Source: Spiribacter salilacus (GTDB lineage Bacteria > Pseudomonadota > Gammaproteobacteria > Nitrococcales > Nitrococcaceae). From it: a stretch of 64,000 bases of DNA. Positions 38,870 to 48,977 of this stretch are shown piece by piece. Numbering within the stretch: position 1 is the stretch's first letter; the number at the start of each line of letters is the position of its first letter. The notes beneath the pieces are model-generated. The model saw nothing but the letters and a program-made list of their open reading frames with translations. It had not been told where the DNA came from and made no database searches. Where the stretch lies: positions 372,001 to 436,000 of the forward strand of contig NZ_WJPP01000001.1 in NCBI RefSeq assembly GCF_009649225.1. Direction: 5' to 3'. A program made the translations under genes and the position numbers.

Positions 38870-39382
38870 TTACTCCAGCTCGTCGAGGATTTGATCGATT
38901 TTCTCAGGGGTTAACTCGGTGTAGTACACCTCATCTACCAACATCATCGGTGCACCGGCACAAGCCGCCAGGCACTCCTCCTCCCTTTTTAAAGTGATTC
39001 GACCATCGCTGGTCGTTTCACCAAGCCGAATACCCAGTTTTTTTTCTGCATACGCCACAATCTCATTCGACCCACGCAGCATGCACGAGATATTGGTACA
39101 GATATTGACCTTATGCCGACCCACTGGCTCAACATCAAACATGCCGTAAAACGTGGCCACTTCATAAACGCGTGTGGGCGCAAGCTCCAAGTATTCCGCC
39201 ACGGCATCCATACGGGCCCGAGGCAACCACCCACCACTATTGTGCTGAACAATATGCAGCGCAGGAATTACGGCTGAGCGTTTTCCTTCTGGGGAATCCG
39301 GAAAACGCGTAAGCCACGCATCGATTTCTGCGCGCTCTTGCTCGGTAAGACCTGCCTCAATGGGTTCTGCTGTACCGCTCAC
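38870..39382 (-). CDS. nuoE: NADH-quinone oxidoreductase subunit E
   Basis: A 170-residue thioredoxin-fold subunit with the 2Fe-2S cluster N1a. The cysteine ligands are in CTNISC and CLAACAGAP. The N-terminal helical region contains [22 protein letters not shown]. It overlaps the nuoD stop by four bases. Confidence 0.97.
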   Translation of the reverse strand: MSGTAEPIEAGLTEQERAEIDAWLTRFPDSPEGKRSAVIPALHIVQHNSGGWLPRARMDAVAEYLELAPTRVYEVATFYGMFDVEPVGRHKVNICTNISCMLRGSNEIVAYAEKKLGIRLGETTSDGRITLKREEECLAACAGAPMMLVDEVYYTELTPEKIDQILDELE

Positions 39383-40632
39383 CGGTCAACCTCCCCAAAA
39401 ACAATGTCCAACGTTCCCATGATTGTGACCACATCCGCCAACATATGCCCCTTTGCTAATTCATCCATCGCTGCCATATGCGCAAACCCAGGCGCCCTTA
39501 GCTTAAGTCGATACGGTTTATTTGCGCCGTCAGAAACGATATACGCGCCAAACTCGCCTTTGGGTGCTTCAATGGAGGCATAAACCTCACCCTCCGGCGG
39601 GCAATAACCCTCTGTAAAAAGCTTAAAGTGATGGATTAACGACTCCATATCGTCTTTCATCTCTTCTCGAGACGGCGGTGCCACTTTGTGATCTTGAATC
39701 ATCACAGGGCCTTCATGACGACGAAGCCACTCCACGCACTGTCGAATAATTTTGACCGACTGGCGAAGCTCTTCCATCCGGATTAAGTACCGATCGTAGC
39801 AATCGCCATTCGTACCGACAGGAATATCAAAGTCCATACGGTCGTAAACTTCATAAGGGCGCTTACGACGCAGATCCCACTCAACCCCAGAACCGCGGAG
39901 CATTGGACCGGTAAAGCCAAGCTGCAACGCACGCTCGGGTGAAACCACTGCCACATCAACCAAGCGCTGCTTCCAAATCCGATTATCGGTCAGCAGAGTT
40001 TCTATCTCATCTACGGTGACTAAGAAACGGCTACAAAATCCCTCAATAAAATCGAGCATGTTGCCTTCGCGATCTTCATTCATCTGCTTCAGGTTTTTTT
40101 CTGACCGAAACTCAGAAGACCGATACTTTGGCATGGTGTCAGGCAAGTCTCGATAGACTCCACCAGGCCGGTAATACGTGGCGTGCATGCGCGCACCACT
40201 GACAGCCTCGTAACAGTCCATCAGCTCCTCACGCTCTTTAAACGCATACAAAAAGACCGTCATCGCGCCCACATCAAGACCGTGCGCGCCAATCCAAAGC
40301 AAATGATTCAGGATTCGAGTGATTTCATCGAACATCACCCGAATGTATTGCGCCCGCTCAGGCGGCGTAATGCCGAGCAATTTCTCAATAGCCAGTACAT
40401 AAGCATGCTCGTTACACATCATCGACACATAGTCGAGCCGATCCATATAACCGATGCTTTGATTGTACGGCTTGGTCTCGGCAAGCTTTTCGGTGGCACG
40501 ATGCAGTAGGCCAATATGAGGATCGGCACGCCGCACAACCTCGCCTTCCATCTCAAGCACTAGCCGCAACACGCCATGTGCAGCCGGGTGCTGAGGCCCA
40601 AAGTTGACGGTGTAGCTATTAATTTCAGCCAT
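39379..40632 (-). CDS. nuoD: NADH-quinone oxidoreductase subunit D
   Basis: A 417-residue subunit related to [NiFe]-hydrogenase large subunits that forms the quinone pocket. It has [21 protein letters not shown] with the quinone histidine, [24 protein letters not shown], and the C-terminal DIVFGEVDR. The ATG at 40632 (MAEINSYTV) overlaps the nuoC end by eight bases. nuoC and nuoD are separate here, unlike the fused form in E. coli. Confidence 0.98.
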   Translation of the reverse strand: MAEINSYTVNFGPQHPAAHGVLRLVLEMEGEVVRRADPHIGLLHRATEKLAETKPYNQSIGYMDRLDYVSMMCNEHAYVLAIEKLLGITPPERAQYIRVMFDEITRILNHLLWIGAHGLDVGAMTVFLYAFKEREELMDCYEAVSGARMHATYYRPGGVYRDLPDTMPKYRSSEFRSEKNLKQMNEDREGNMLDFIEGFCSRFLVTVDEIETLLTDNRIWKQRLVDVAVVSPERALQLGFTGPMLRGSGVEWDLRRKRPYEVYDRMDFDIPVGTNGDCYDRYLIRMEELRQSVKIIRQCVEWLRRHEGPVMIQDHKVAPPSREEMKDDMESLIHHFKLFTEGYCPPEGEVYASIEAPKGEFGAYIVSDGANKPYRLKLRAPGFAHMAAMDELAKGHMLADVVTIMGTLDIVFGEVDR

Positions 40633-41359
40633 TCTTCGGCTCCTCCGCAGCGGCAGGATCCGCATACCGATTGTCATCTCGAATTACCCGTGGAACGAGC
40701 ACTCTCGGTTCAATAGAGACCGGCTCGTAAATGACTCGGCCCTTGGTTTCGTCGTAACGCACTTCCACATTGCCAATCAGCGGAAAATCTTTGCGAAATG
40801 GATGACCAACAAAACCATAGTCTGTAAGAATGCGGCGCAAGTCTGGATGCCCTGTAAACAAAATGCCGTAGAGGTCAAAGGCTTCTCTTTCCTGCCAATT
40901 GGCCGAGGCCCAAATCGGCATCACCGAGTCGAGCATTGGCATATCATCATCGGCGGCAAAGCAACGCACCCGTAACCGCAAGTTGTTGGTTACCGACAGC
41001 AGGTGATAAACCGCGGCAAACCGGCGTGCCGTATTCGATGTGATCTCCTGCACGCCATAGATGCCAGTCAAACCGAGACGACCGGTTGAAAAACCATCTA
41101 CGCCCCGACTAAACCCCGTATTACTGGCTTCATCCGTTGTCCATTCATCTTGTCCATACGCGGCATAATCAACGCCAGCAATATCCAGCAGTTGCTCAAA
41201 CTGAAGGCCTTCCGCATCACGCAGTTGCTGCATAGCGGCATAGAGATTTTCGGGAGCGACTTCGATTTCTGCCTCGTCGTAGGCGCAGACGCTGCCGGCA
41301 ACTAATTCACCCAGCACCGCATTAACCCGTTCCAGGAGTCGCTCTGGGGAAATGGCCAT
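40625..41359 (-). CDS. nuoC: NADH-quinone oxidoreductase subunit C
   Basis: A 244-residue peripheral subunit with the 30-kDa-subunit signature [27 protein letters not shown]. Between the [16 protein letters not shown] and [12 protein letters not shown] segments there is a roughly 40-residue insertion containing [17 protein letters not shown] believe similar insertions occur in other gammaproteobacteria, but I cannot check that here. Spacing to nuoB is nine bases. Confidence 0.97.
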   Translation of the reverse strand: MAISPERLLERVNAVLGELVAGSVCAYDEAEIEVAPENLYAAMQQLRDAEGLQFEQLLDIAGVDYAAYGQDEWTTDEASNTGFSRGVDGFSTGRLGLTGIYGVQEITSNTARRFAAVYHLLSVTNNLRLRVRCFAADDDMPMLDSVMPIWASANWQEREAFDLYGILFTGHPDLRRILTDYGFVGHPFRKDFPLIGNVEVRYDETKGRVIYEPVSIEPRVLVPRVIRDDNRYADPAAAEEPKNG

Positions 41360-41368
41360 ACCTACTCC

Positions 41369-41845
41369 TTAGCGTGCGATGGTGTTAGTGCGACGAATTT
41401 TGTTCTGCAGCTGAACAATGCCATAAAGCAGGGCTTCTGCTGTTGGGGGGCAGCCCGGCACGTAGATATCAACCGGAACAATTCGATCGCAGCCACGAGT
41501 GACTGAATAGGAGTAATGATAATAACCGCCGCCGTTGGCACAGGACCCCATCGAGATAACCCACTTCGGATCCGGCATTTGGTCGTAAACACGGCGCAAC
41601 GCAGGCGCCATCTTATTAACCAGAGTGCCCGCCACGATCATGACATCAGACTGACGAGGCGAAGGCCGAAAGATCAACCCCAGTCGATCCATATCGTACC
41701 GGGCCGCTCCCGCATGCATCATCTCTACCGCGCAACAGGCTAATCCAAAGGTCATCGGCCAAAGTGACCCCGTGCGCGCCCAATTAATAAGCTTGTCTGC
41801 AGAGGTGGTAACAAAACCTTTTTCGAGAACGCCCTCTATTCCCAT
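41369..41845 (-). CDS. nuoB: NADH-quinone oxidoreductase subunit B
   Basis: A 158-residue subunit that carries the terminal 4Fe-4S cluster N2. The tandem cysteines are in [12 protein letters not shown], with the others in [12 protein letters not shown] and [15 protein letters not shown]. The ATG at 41845 (MGIEGVLE) overlaps the nuoA end by ten bases. Confidence 0.98.
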   Translation of the reverse strand: MGIEGVLEKGFVTTSADKLINWARTGSLWPMTFGLACCAVEMMHAGAARYDMDRLGLIFRPSPRQSDVMIVAGTLVNKMAPALRRVYDQMPDPKWVISMGSCANGGGYYHYSYSVTRGCDRIVPVDIYVPGCPPTAEALLYGIVQLQNKIRRTNTIAR

Positions 41846-42192
41846 TCCAGCGCTCCTTTTTTCCACTCGTAAAGAAAACCGATTAGCAGGATGCCGATAA
41901 ATACCGCCATTGCACCAAACCCAAACAATCCAATTTCATCCAGAACAATCGCCCATGGAAAAAGAAAGGCAATTTCTAAATCAAAAATGATGAACAAAAT
42001 GGCAACAAGGTAATACCGGACATCAAACTGCATCCGAGAGTCTTCAAACGCCTCAAACCCACACTCATAAGGGGAGAGTTTGTCTTGATCGGGCCGGCGG
42101 GGCGCCAGCACAAAGCCTGCCAACAACGGAACAACGCCAATGCCCATGGCAAGGACGATAAACACCAGCACTGGCAGATAACTTTCAATCAT
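41836..42192 (-). CDS. nuoA: NADH-quinone oxidoreductase subunit A
   Basis: A 118-residue complex I subunit with three spans and the conserved loop [43 protein letters not shown] split across the first and second spans. The ATG at 42192 (MIESYLPV) fits all family members. It lies only seven bases (TTATTTT) after the CCA end of tRNA-Leu, so the gene has no Shine-Dalgarno sequence of its own. After tRNA processing its mRNA would be nearly leaderless. Confidence 0.96.
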   Translation of the reverse strand: MIESYLPVLVFIVLAMGIGVVPLLAGFVLAPRRPDQDKLSPYECGFEAFEDSRMQFDVRYYLVAILFIIFDLEIAFLFPWAIVLDEIGLFGFGAMAVFIGILLIGFLYEWKKGALEWE

Positions 42193-42199
42193 AAAATAA

Positions 42200-42284
42200 T
42201 GGTGCGGATGGCCGGACTCGAACCGGCACGGCTTTCGCCACTGCCCCCTCAAGACAGCGTGTCTACCAGTTCCACCACATCCGC
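42200..42284 (-). tRNA. tRNA-Leu (anticodon GAG), 85 nt with encoded CCA
   Basis: The cloverleaf has the acceptor GCGGATG pairing with CATCCGC, a D-loop with GGTAGAC, and the anticodon GAG in TCTTGAGGGG. The long variable arm (TGGCGAAAGCCGT) is typical of class II tRNAs, and the T-arm is GCCGGTTCGAGTCCGGC, followed by CCA. It reads CUC and CUU codons. It lies between secG and nuoA, an arrangement common in proteobacteria. Confidence 0.96.
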
Positions 42285-42318
42285 GTAACGGTAGCCAAAT
42301 TTATTCGCTAAGCGTACC

Positions 42319-42347
42319 AGTATAGGGCAGTCGCCACAATCAAAAAC
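42319..42347 (-). promoter_or_regulatory. Possible promoter of tRNA-Leu/nuo
   Basis: A good -10 box TATACT on the minus strand (42319-42324) lies 35 bases before the tRNA-Leu 5' end. The -35 region 17 bases further up is only GTTTTT. If real, it drives both the tRNA and the nuo genes, because no other space for a nuo promoter exists after the tRNA. Confidence 0.35.
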
Positions 42348-42385
42348 CGCCGCCAAACACGCCTATAACGGGTTTTTCTTAAGCC

Positions 42386-42754
42386 CTACTCCGCCGGCGC
42401 TGGTGCAGCTTCCTCGCCGCTAACCCGTTCGCCCGCAGCGTCTTCAGGCACCGGTGGCATCGTATCCTCTTCGATTAAGGAGTCGGGTTCCACACGATCA
42501 ATCACACTATCGCCTGAGTCACTAAATGTGCCGGCCATAATCGCCAGCGTAAGACTGGTAATAAAAAACAAAATACCCAGTATTCCGGTTAAACGACCCA
42601 AGAATGACGCAGAGCCACGCGCACCAAAAACCGTACTCGAAGCCCCACTGCCAAACGCAGCCCCTGCATCGGCGCCTTTACCATGCTGCATGAGCACAAT
42701 GCCGATTAACGCAACGGCAAGAATGAGATGAATTGCTAGAACAATCGTGTACAT
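42386..42754 (-). CDS. secG: Preprotein translocase subunit SecG
   Basis: A 122-residue SecYEG accessory subunit with two spans (about 3-22 and 52-72) flanking the conserved loop GIVLMQHGKGADAGAAFGSGASSTVFG. The C-terminal 45 residues are acidic and rich in proline and alanine. It lies 24 bases after tpiA. Confidence 0.96.
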   Translation of the reverse strand: MYTIVLAIHLILAVALIGIVLMQHGKGADAGAAFGSGASSTVFGARGSASFLGRLTGILGILFFITSLTLAIMAGTFSDSGDSVIDRVEPDSLIEEDTMPPVPEDAAGERVSGEEAAPAPAE

Positions 42755-42778
42755 GTGATTCCCAGGTTCAAAATACTG

Positions 42779-43513
42779 CTATTGCCGCGCTGCAGCGCAA
42801 ATCGCCGCAAATGCATCGGCCTTAAGTGAGGCACCGCCAATCAATCCGCCATCAACGTCTGGCATCTCAAGTAGCGCCTCCGCGTTATCTGCATTCATGC
42901 TGCCTCCGTAGAGGATACGCAAATCTGCTGAAACCCGCTTGCGAATAAAGGCATGAACGGCCTGTGCTTGCTCAGCAGAGGCCGTACGCCCGGTACCAAT
43001 GGCCCATACCGGCTCATAGGCAATAACGCCATCGCCAAATCCAGCCTCACCCAGCACGGCTGCCACGGCATCAACTTGCGCCGCAATCACGGCTTCGGTC
43101 TGCCCCGCCTCACGCGCTTCTAGCGTTTCTCCAACGCACAGAATCGGCTTGAGGCCGGCACTAAGGGCATGTTGATAACGTTGCGCTATTAGCTCATCGG
43201 TTTCGGCGTAAAACTGCCGCCTCTCTGAATGGCCCACAATCACGTATCGCGCGCCCAAATCAGAAAGCATTTCCGTGGCAATCTCGCCCGTGCGCGCACC
43301 AAGCGGCACTTCTGCACAATTTTGCGCACCTAAATCGACGTTCGATCCGGCGATTGCCTTGGCGACGCGCTCTAAATGACAGGCTGGGGGACACACCACA
43401 ACATCTACCCCACTAACCCCAGATACAGCATTAACAACCTGTTCTGCCAACGCGCCAGCCGCATCAGCAAGACCATTCATCTTCCAATTCCCAGCGATAA
43501 GCGGAGTTCGCAT
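42779..43513 (-). CDS. tpiA: Triosephosphate isomerase
   Basis: A 244-residue TIM-barrel enzyme that interconverts dihydroxyacetone phosphate and glyceraldehyde 3-phosphate. It has the active-site lysine in AGNWKMNG, histidine in VGHSERR, glutamate in YEPVWAIGTGRTA and the phosphate-binding loop LYGGSMNADNA. The ATG at 43513 is used rather than the TTG before it. A 55-base gap to glmM holds no gene. Confidence 0.98.
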   Translation of the reverse strand: MRTPLIAGNWKMNGLADAAGALAEQVVNAVSGVSGVDVVVCPPACHLERVAKAIAGSNVDLGAQNCAEVPLGARTGEIATEMLSDLGARYVIVGHSERRQFYAETDELIAQRYQHALSAGLKPILCVGETLEAREAGQTEAVIAAQVDAVAAVLGEAGFGDGVIAYEPVWAIGTGRTASAEQAQAVHAFIRKRVSADLRILYGGSMNADNAEALLEMPDVDGGLIGGASLKADAFAAICAAARQ

Positions 43514-43568
43514 CAAAATTTATCCGTCGCAGAAAAAGGAGGAAGGGTACTGTGCAGCGTCAGTTTTA

Positions 43569-44918
43569 TCAATGCGCGACCTCGGTAACGGCAATAATTT
43601 CGCTGGCAAGTCGCTCGGCCGCATCGCGTACCCGACCTGCATCTTCCCCTTCAACCATCACGCGCAAAACCGGCTCGGTGCCCGAAGGACGCAGCAGTAT
43701 GCGCCCCGTTTTTCCCAACTCAGCCTCGACCGCTGATACGGTATCGCCCACTCTTTGATTTTTTAGCGCATCAACGCCCGCGGTAACCGGTACGTTGATC
43801 ATACATTGCGGCAGCTTTTCCATACCCCGTGCCAGCAAGCTCAGCGGCAGCTGTTGATCAAGCGCGTACCCAAGCACTTGAAGTGCTGACACCACACCAT
43901 CCCCTGTTGTGGTTCGATCTAAACAAACTAGGTGCCCAGAAGACTCTCCACCAATTGTGCCACCGGTTGCCACAAGCCGCTCAAGTACATACCGATCGCC
44001 AACTTTAGCGCGTTCGAACGGCACACCCAGCTGCTCAAGGGCTAACTCAAGACCCAGGTTACTCATTTGCGTGCCAACCACCGGCCCAGCAAGCAACCCC
44101 GCAGCGTGCCTGCCACGCGCGATAATCCAAAGCAACTGATCTCCATCAAGCGCGGTGCCGGTCTCATCAACCATAATAACGCGATCCCCATCCCCATCTA
44201 AGGCGATACCAAGATCGGCGCCATGATCTAACACCGCTTGCTGTAGCGGCTCGATATGGGTGGAGCCACAGTCGACGTTAATATTAAGCCCGTCCGGATG
44301 CACGCCCCGCCGAATCACTCGAGCGCCAAGCTCCTCAAATACCGCAGGCGCAACCTGATAACCTGCCCCATTGGCGCAATCGACTACAATCGTAAGCCCA
44401 GCCAACCCCTTGGCGCGCTGCAGCGTATGCTTACAAAATTCAATATATCGACCGGGCGCATCCACTAATCGGGAGGCTTTACCCAGGGCGGCTGACGGTA
44501 CCGTGGTCAAGGGGCGCTCAAGCTGCGCCTCTATCGCAAGCTCTGTGGCATCATCCAGCTTAAAACCATCCGCTGAGAAAAACTTAATCCCGTTATCCTC
44601 ATGCCCATTATGTGAAGCACTAATCACAATGCCGGCATTAGCGCGAAGCGTACGCGTCAAATAAGCAATAGCCGGGGTGGGCATGGGCCCTAGCAATTGA
44701 ATATTAATGCCCGCTGCAATCAGCCCCGCTTCTAACGCCGACTCAAACATGTAGTTTGAAAGACGTGTGTCTTTGCCAATCAGCACCTGCTCGCCAACGC
44801 CCCGACCTGCCAAGACCTGCCCCGCCGCCCAGCCAAGCTTAAGCACAAAATCAGCTGTGATGGGCGGCTCTCCAACCCGCCCCCGAATTCCGTCGGTCCC
44901 AAAATACCGCTTGGCCAT
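43569..44918 (-). CDS. glmM: Phosphoglucosamine mutase
   Basis: A protein of about 449 residues that converts glucosamine 6-phosphate to glucosamine 1-phosphate for UDP-GlcNAc, peptidoglycan and LPS. It shows the phosphoserine loop [16 protein letters not shown] (about residue 101), the metal loop [20 protein letters not shown] and the C-terminal phosphate-binding [12 protein letters not shown]. The ATG at 44918 overlaps the folP stop by one base. Confidence 0.98.
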   Translation of the reverse strand: MAKRYFGTDGIRGRVGEPPITADFVLKLGWAAGQVLAGRGVGEQVLIGKDTRLSNYMFESALEAGLIAAGINIQLLGPMPTPAIAYLTRTLRANAGIVISASHNGHEDNGIKFFSADGFKLDDATELAIEAQLERPLTTVPSAALGKASRLVDAPGRYIEFCKHTLQRAKGLAGLTIVVDCANGAGYQVAPAVFEELGARVIRRGVHPDGLNINVDCGSTHIEPLQQAVLDHGADLGIALDGDGDRVIMVDETGTALDGDQLLWIIARGRHAAGLLAGPVVGTQMSNLGLELALEQLGVPFERAKVGDRYVLERLVATGGTIGGESSGHLVCLDRTTTGDGVVSALQVLGYALDQQLPLSLLARGMEKLPQCMINVPVTAGVDALKNQRVGDTVSAVEAELGKTGRILLRPSGTEPVLRVMVEGEDAGRVRDAAERLASEIIAVTEVAH

Positions 44919-45742
44919 CAATGACTCCTTATGAATTGGACAAGCCGAACCGCATCTACGGTTTCTGCTACATCATGAGCTCGAATAATACTCGCACCGT
45001 TCCAAGTTGCCAGCGTTGCCGCTGCCACACTACCGGCCAAACGGTCTTCTATAGGACGACCTAAAACCCTCCCAACCAAAGACTTACGAGATAATCCTGC
45101 TAAAATCGGTAACCCTAGCGTGGCCAGTTCGGCCAGATTGGCGAGCAACTGGGCATTATGCTCATCCGTTTTACCAAACCCAAAGCCTGGATCAATAATC
45201 AGTCTTGTCCGATCGATTCCAACTGCTTCGGCCGCGGCCACCCGCTCTGCCAAAAAACCGCGAACCTCTGCAACGACATCGTCGTAGTGCGGATTATTCT
45301 GCATCGTTGCCGGCGTGCCTTGCATGTGCATTAGACAAATCGACACATCGAGCGCCGCTGCCGTTTCCAGTGCGCCAGGCTCAGTAAGCGCCCGCACGTC
45401 ATTAATCAACCGGACACCCGCATCGCATGCAGCGCGCATGACAGCCGGCTTGCTGGTATCCACAGAAATGGGAATAGAAACCGCGGAGTGCACCGCTTCA
45501 ATTACCGGTAAGACCCGATCAAGCTCTTCAGCTAAAGCCACTGGCTTTGCGCCAGGGCGGGTCGATTCACCGCCAACATCAATAATAGCAGCGCCGGCAG
45601 CCTCCATCGCGCAGGCATGATCGATAGCTGCTTGAGCGTGTACGAAAACACCCCCGTCTGAAAACGAGTCGGGGGTCACATTGAGGACCCCCATCACACA
45701 AGGTACGGAACTAGTGCTCACTCGCTGGACGGCCGCCAACAT
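44918..45742 (-). CDS. folP: Dihydropteroate synthase
   Basis: A protein of about 274 residues that joins p-aminobenzoate to the pterin in folate synthesis. It has [31 protein letters not shown] and the C-terminal [14 protein letters not shown] chose the ATG at 45742 (MLAAVQRV), with AAGG six bases upstream, which gives the usual length and overlaps ftsH by 32 bases; a GTG at 45721 is an alternative that overlaps ftsH by 11 bases. It is the sulfonamide target and lies in the ftsH-folP-glmM run found in E. coli. Confidence 0.95.
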   Translation of the reverse strand: MLAAVQRVSTSSVPCVMGVLNVTPDSFSDGGVFVHAQAAIDHACAMEAAGAAIIDVGGESTRPGAKPVALAEELDRVLPVIEAVHSAVSIPISVDTSKPAVMRAACDAGVRLINDVRALTEPGALETAAALDVSICLMHMQGTPATMQNNPHYDDVVAEVRGFLAERVAAAEAVGIDRTRLIIDPGFGFGKTDEHNAQLLANLAELATLGLPILAGLSRKSLVGRVLGRPIEDRLAGSVAAATLATWNGASIIRAHDVAETVDAVRLVQFIRSH

Positions 45743-47636
45743 CACCATCCTTACCATCTTCGGCCTTCGCGGTGTCACCGGCCCCACCGGCGCCTGTGTC
45801 GGCCGTTGGCGCAGCCGGTGGCTCTTTTGGTGGACGCGGCGGTTGACCATTCATCACGTCATCAATTTGATCGCGATCAATGGTTTCGTACTTCATTAGC
45901 GCATCAGCCATGGCATGCAGGATATCAACGTTTTCTTCGAGCACCGCTTTTGCCTCGGCATAATTTTCCTCAACAATGCGGCGTACCTCTTCATCGATGG
46001 CATGCGCCGTTTCGTCAGAGATTGTCTTATGCTGCGTGACCTGATGGCCTAAAAAGACCTCGCCCTCATCTTCACCATAGGCTAATGGGCCCATGCGATC
46101 TGAAAGCCCCCATTTGGTGACCATGTTTCTGGCAATTTCAGTGACCCTTTGGATATCACTCTGGGCGCCGGTCGTGACACTTTCTGGGCCAAAGATCATT
46201 TCCTCAGCAATTCGTCCACCAAACAAGCCGCAAATAGAGCTATTCAAACGCCGCTTGGTGTAGCTATAGCGGTCTTCCTCAGGCAAGAACATAGTCACGC
46301 CCAGTGCTCGGCCCCGAGGAATAATAGTGACCTTATGCACTGGATCGTGCTCTGGCACTTTTAGACCCACTATCGCATGGCCTGCCTCATGGTAGGCAGT
46401 GAGGCGTTTTTCTGCCTCACTCATCACCATTGATTTGCGCTCGGCGCCCATCATGATTTTATCTTTTGCGTCTTCAAAATCCTGCTGATCAACCACTCGC
46501 TTATTGCGACGGGCCGCAAATAACGCAGCCTCATTCACCAGGTTAGCCAGATCTGCACCCGAAAAACCGGGCGTTCCTCGAGCAATCGTGCGGGCATCAA
46601 CATCGTCAGATAGCGGCGTTTTATTCATGTGTACGCGCAGAATCTGCTCACGACCACGCACATCCGGTAATGGCACAACCACCTGCCGGTCAAAACGGCC
46701 CGGACGCAGTAACGCAGGATCGAGAACGTCTGGGCGGTTTGTGGCTGCAATCACAATTACGCCTTCGCTGCCCTCAAAACCGTCCATTTCAACAAGCATT
46801 TGGTTAAGCGTTTGCTCACGCTCATCATGCCCGCCGCCTAAACCGGCGCCACGCTGACGCCCCACCGCATCAAGCTCATCAATAAAGATAATGCAAGGCG
46901 CCTGCTTTTTTGCCTGAGCAAACATATCGCGCACACGCGAGGCGCCCACGCCCACAAACATCTCAACAAAGTCGGAGCCAGAGATACTGAAGAAAGGCAC
47001 ACGGGCCTCTCCAGCTATCGCCTTAGCTAGCAGCGTTTTACCCGTTCCGGGTGGGCCAACCATCAGCACACCCCGCGGGATGGTGCCACCCAAGCGTTGA
47101 AACTTGGATGGATCTCTAAGAAACTCCACCAGCTCTACAACGTCTTGCTTGGCTTCTTCTACGCCAGCAACATCTTTAAAGGTGACCTTAATTTGCTCTT
47201 CCGACATCATCTTGGCGCGACTTTTACCAAACGACATCGCGCCGCGGCCGCCGCCACCGCCCTGCATTTGCCGCATGAAGTAAATCCACACACCAATTAA
47301 GAGCAAGAATGGGAACCACGAGATCAGAATCTGCAGCAGCATGCTGCGACCCTCTGGCTCCTCACCGCGAATCGCTACGCCGCCATTCATGAGCTGGCCG
47401 ATCAGTGCGTTATTGTCAGTCTCTGGGCTGTATGTACTAAAGTTTGACCCATCCGATCGGGTGCCCCGAATAACCGGCCCACTAATCGTGACTGAATCTA
47501 CCCTGCCCGTATCAACCTCACCCAAAAACTGTGAGTACGGGATCTCTTGAGCAGTTGTTCCCTGATCTTGGAAATTACTGAAGACCGACATCAGCACTAC
47601 CGCGATGACGACCCACAGGATCAGATTCTTGGCCAT
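45711..47636 (-). CDS. ftsH: ATP-dependent zinc metalloprotease FtsH
   Basis: A protein of about 641 residues anchored in the inner membrane by two N-terminal spans with a periplasmic loop. An AAA domain follows (Walker A GPPGTGKT about 194-201, Walker [12 protein letters not shown], and the second region of homology), then a metalloprotease domain with HEAGH. The tail is glycine, alanine and acidic rich. It degrades membrane proteins and regulators such as LpxC and sigma-32 in E. coli. The ATG used (MAKNLILW) follows an in-frame TTG three codons earlier. Confidence 0.98.
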   Translation of the reverse strand: MAKNLILWVVIAVVLMSVFSNFQDQGTTAQEIPYSQFLGEVDTGRVDSVTISGPVIRGTRSDGSNFSTYSPETDNNALIGQLMNGGVAIRGEEPEGRSMLLQILISWFPFLLLIGVWIYFMRQMQGGGGGRGAMSFGKSRAKMMSEEQIKVTFKDVAGVEEAKQDVVELVEFLRDPSKFQRLGGTIPRGVLMVGPPGTGKTLLAKAIAGEARVPFFSISGSDFVEMFVGVGASRVRDMFAQAKKQAPCIIFIDELDAVGRQRGAGLGGGHDEREQTLNQMLVEMDGFEGSEGVIVIAATNRPDVLDPALLRPGRFDRQVVVPLPDVRGREQILRVHMNKTPLSDDVDARTIARGTPGFSGADLANLVNEAALFAARRNKRVVDQQDFEDAKDKIMMGAERKSMVMSEAEKRLTAYHEAGHAIVGLKVPEHDPVHKVTIIPRGRALGVTMFLPEEDRYSYTKRRLNSSICGLFGGRIAEEMIFGPESVTTGAQSDIQRVTEIARNMVTKWGLSDRMGPLAYGEDEGEVFLGHQVTQHKTISDETAHAIDEEVRRIVEENYAEAKAVLEENVDILHAMADALMKYETIDRDQIDDVMNGQPPRPPKEPPAAPTADTGAGGAGDTAKAEDGKDGDVGGRPASEH

Positions 47637-47684
47637 GTCATTCAAGACGCCTTACTCCCATCATTTACAATTCCGCCCACATTA

Positions 47685-48305
47685 CTACGCAACAAAGCTG
47701 CGGGCTAGCAAGTACACCTCACGACTCCGATCGCGTGAGGCCTCTGGTTTTCTACTCTGCACCTTGCCAAAACGCTGCCGAACCTGCGTCAGCAGCTCAT
47801 CAAATCCTTGTCCTTGGAACACTTTGACCAACAATGTACCACCGGGGTTCAGCCGCGTATCGCAAAAATCTAGCGCCAACTCAGCTAACATCATCGCGCG
47901 CGGCTGATCAACCGCCTTTATTCCAGATAAATTAGGCGCCATATCCGATAGGACAACATCCGCTGCCTGCCCCTCAAGCAAATTATCCAGCGCAGCAAGC
48001 CCTTCGTCTGAGGCAAAATCCGCGTTTACAAACGCCACCCCAGCTGGCACAGGCATCGGCAAAAGATCAATGCCCACTACACGGCCTGTTGGCAGAACCT
48101 TCTGCGCTGCATACTCGCTCCAACCACCCGGAGCTGCGCCCAAGTCAACAACGGTTTGCCCCGGCTTAAAAATCTCATCTCGATCATTAATTTCCTGCAG
48201 TTTAAACACTGCGCGCGAACGCAACCCGCGCCGCTGAGCCTCTTTAACGTACGGATCGTTAAAGTGCTCACTCAACCATCGGCGACTACTGCGTTTACGT
48301 GGCAT
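47685..48305 (-). CDS. rlmE: 23S rRNA (uridine-2'-O)-methyltransferase RlmE (FtsJ)
   Basis: A 206-residue SAM-dependent enzyme that methylates U2552 of 23S rRNA. It shows the SAM-binding region VVDLGAAPGGWSEYAAQ, the DMAPNLSG motif and the lysine in GGTLLVKVFQG that with D and K/E residues forms the catalytic set. The ATG at 48305 ([10 protein letters not shown]) overlaps the preceding small gene by one base. Confidence 0.96.
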   Translation of the reverse strand: MPRKRSSRRWLSEHFNDPYVKEAQRRGLRSRAVFKLQEINDRDEIFKPGQTVVDLGAAPGGWSEYAAQKVLPTGRVVGIDLLPMPVPAGVAFVNADFASDEGLAALDNLLEGQAADVVLSDMAPNLSGIKAVDQPRAMMLAELALDFCDTRLNPGGTLLVKVFQGQGFDELLTQVRQRFGKVQSRKPEASRDRSREVYLLARSFVA

Positions 48306-48568
48306 TAGTCGTCTTGGGCAGACACTTGACGAGTGCGCACCGCTAACCAACCGCCAGCGCCCACCCCTAGGCCCGCCAACAAGAGCAGTTCTAAGAGATG
48401 ACTTAAATCGAGCCGCCAGATAACCAATAAGACACCGATGGCCAACCCAATAATAACTGCTAGCTCAAGTTTGACCGCATCAAATGGATTGTCGTGAGCG
48501 TTACTCGTAACGGACTTCGACAATTTCGTAGCCACGCTGCCCGCCGGGGGTTTGGACCTCAACGACAT
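48305..48568 (-). CDS. Small membrane protein of unknown function
   Basis: A frame of up to 87 residues with a polar N-terminal third and two hydrophobic segments (about 37-50 and 57-75), ending [15 protein letters not shown] do not recognise it. The ATG at 48568 has AGGAGG six bases before it, but that lies inside greA and overlaps it by 68 bases; a GTG at 48535 is another choice. The stop overlaps the rlmE start (TAATG), so translation is coupled. In E. coli this position between greA and rlmE holds yhbY, which is absent here. Confidence 0.6.
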   Translation of the reverse strand: MSLRSKPPAGSVATKLSKSVTSNAHDNPFDAVKLELAVIIGLAIGVLLVIWRLDLSHLLELLLLAGLGVGAGGWLAVRTRQVSAQDD

Positions 48569-48977
48569 CGCCTTCCTCCTTGCCGATCAGCGCACGCGCA
48601 ATAGGCGACTGCACCGATATGAGACCCGCCTTAATATCGGCCTCATCTTCGCCAACGATCTGATAGGTTTTTTCATTCCCATCTTCTTCATCAGCTAACA
48701 AAACCGTAACGCCAAACACCACTTTGCCGCTAGCTGGCAAGCTCTTCACATCAATAACTTGGCCATTGGATAATTTGCTTTCTATCTCTGCAATGCGGCC
48801 TTCAATAAAACCCTGCTGCTCGCGCGCGGCGTGATACTCCGCATTCTCTTTTAAATCGCCATGCGCACGCGCCTCGGCAATGGCCTTAATCACGGCCGGT
48901 CGATCTTCTGATTTCAGCCGCTGCAGCTCATCACGCAACAACTCAGCGCCACGCACCGTCAATGGAATTCTGTTCAT
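48501..48977 (-). CDS. greA: Transcription elongation factor GreA
   Basis: A 158-residue factor that enters the RNA polymerase secondary channel and promotes cleavage of backtracked RNA. It has the N-terminal coiled coil (about 10-75) with the acidic tip [13 protein letters not shown] and the C-terminal FKBP-like domain ending [12 protein letters not shown]. The ATG at 48977 overlaps the carB stop by four bases, so it belongs to the carAB operon, as reported for Pseudomonas. Confidence 0.97.
   Translation of the reverse strand: MNRIPLTVRGAELLRDELQRLKSEDRPAVIKAIAEARAHGDLKENAEYHAAREQQGFIEGRIAEIESKLSNGQVIDVKSLPASGKVVFGVTVLLADEEDGNEKTYQIVGEDEADIKAGLISVQSPIARALIGKEEGDVVEVQTPGGQRGYEIVEVRYE

Noticed and set aside
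43552-43758. Plus-strand frame with AGGAGG and GTG start, antisense to the glmM end
   Set aside because: The frame is serine/arginine-rich shadow sequence of glmM. The purine run lies in the tpiA-glmM gap and is probably chance.
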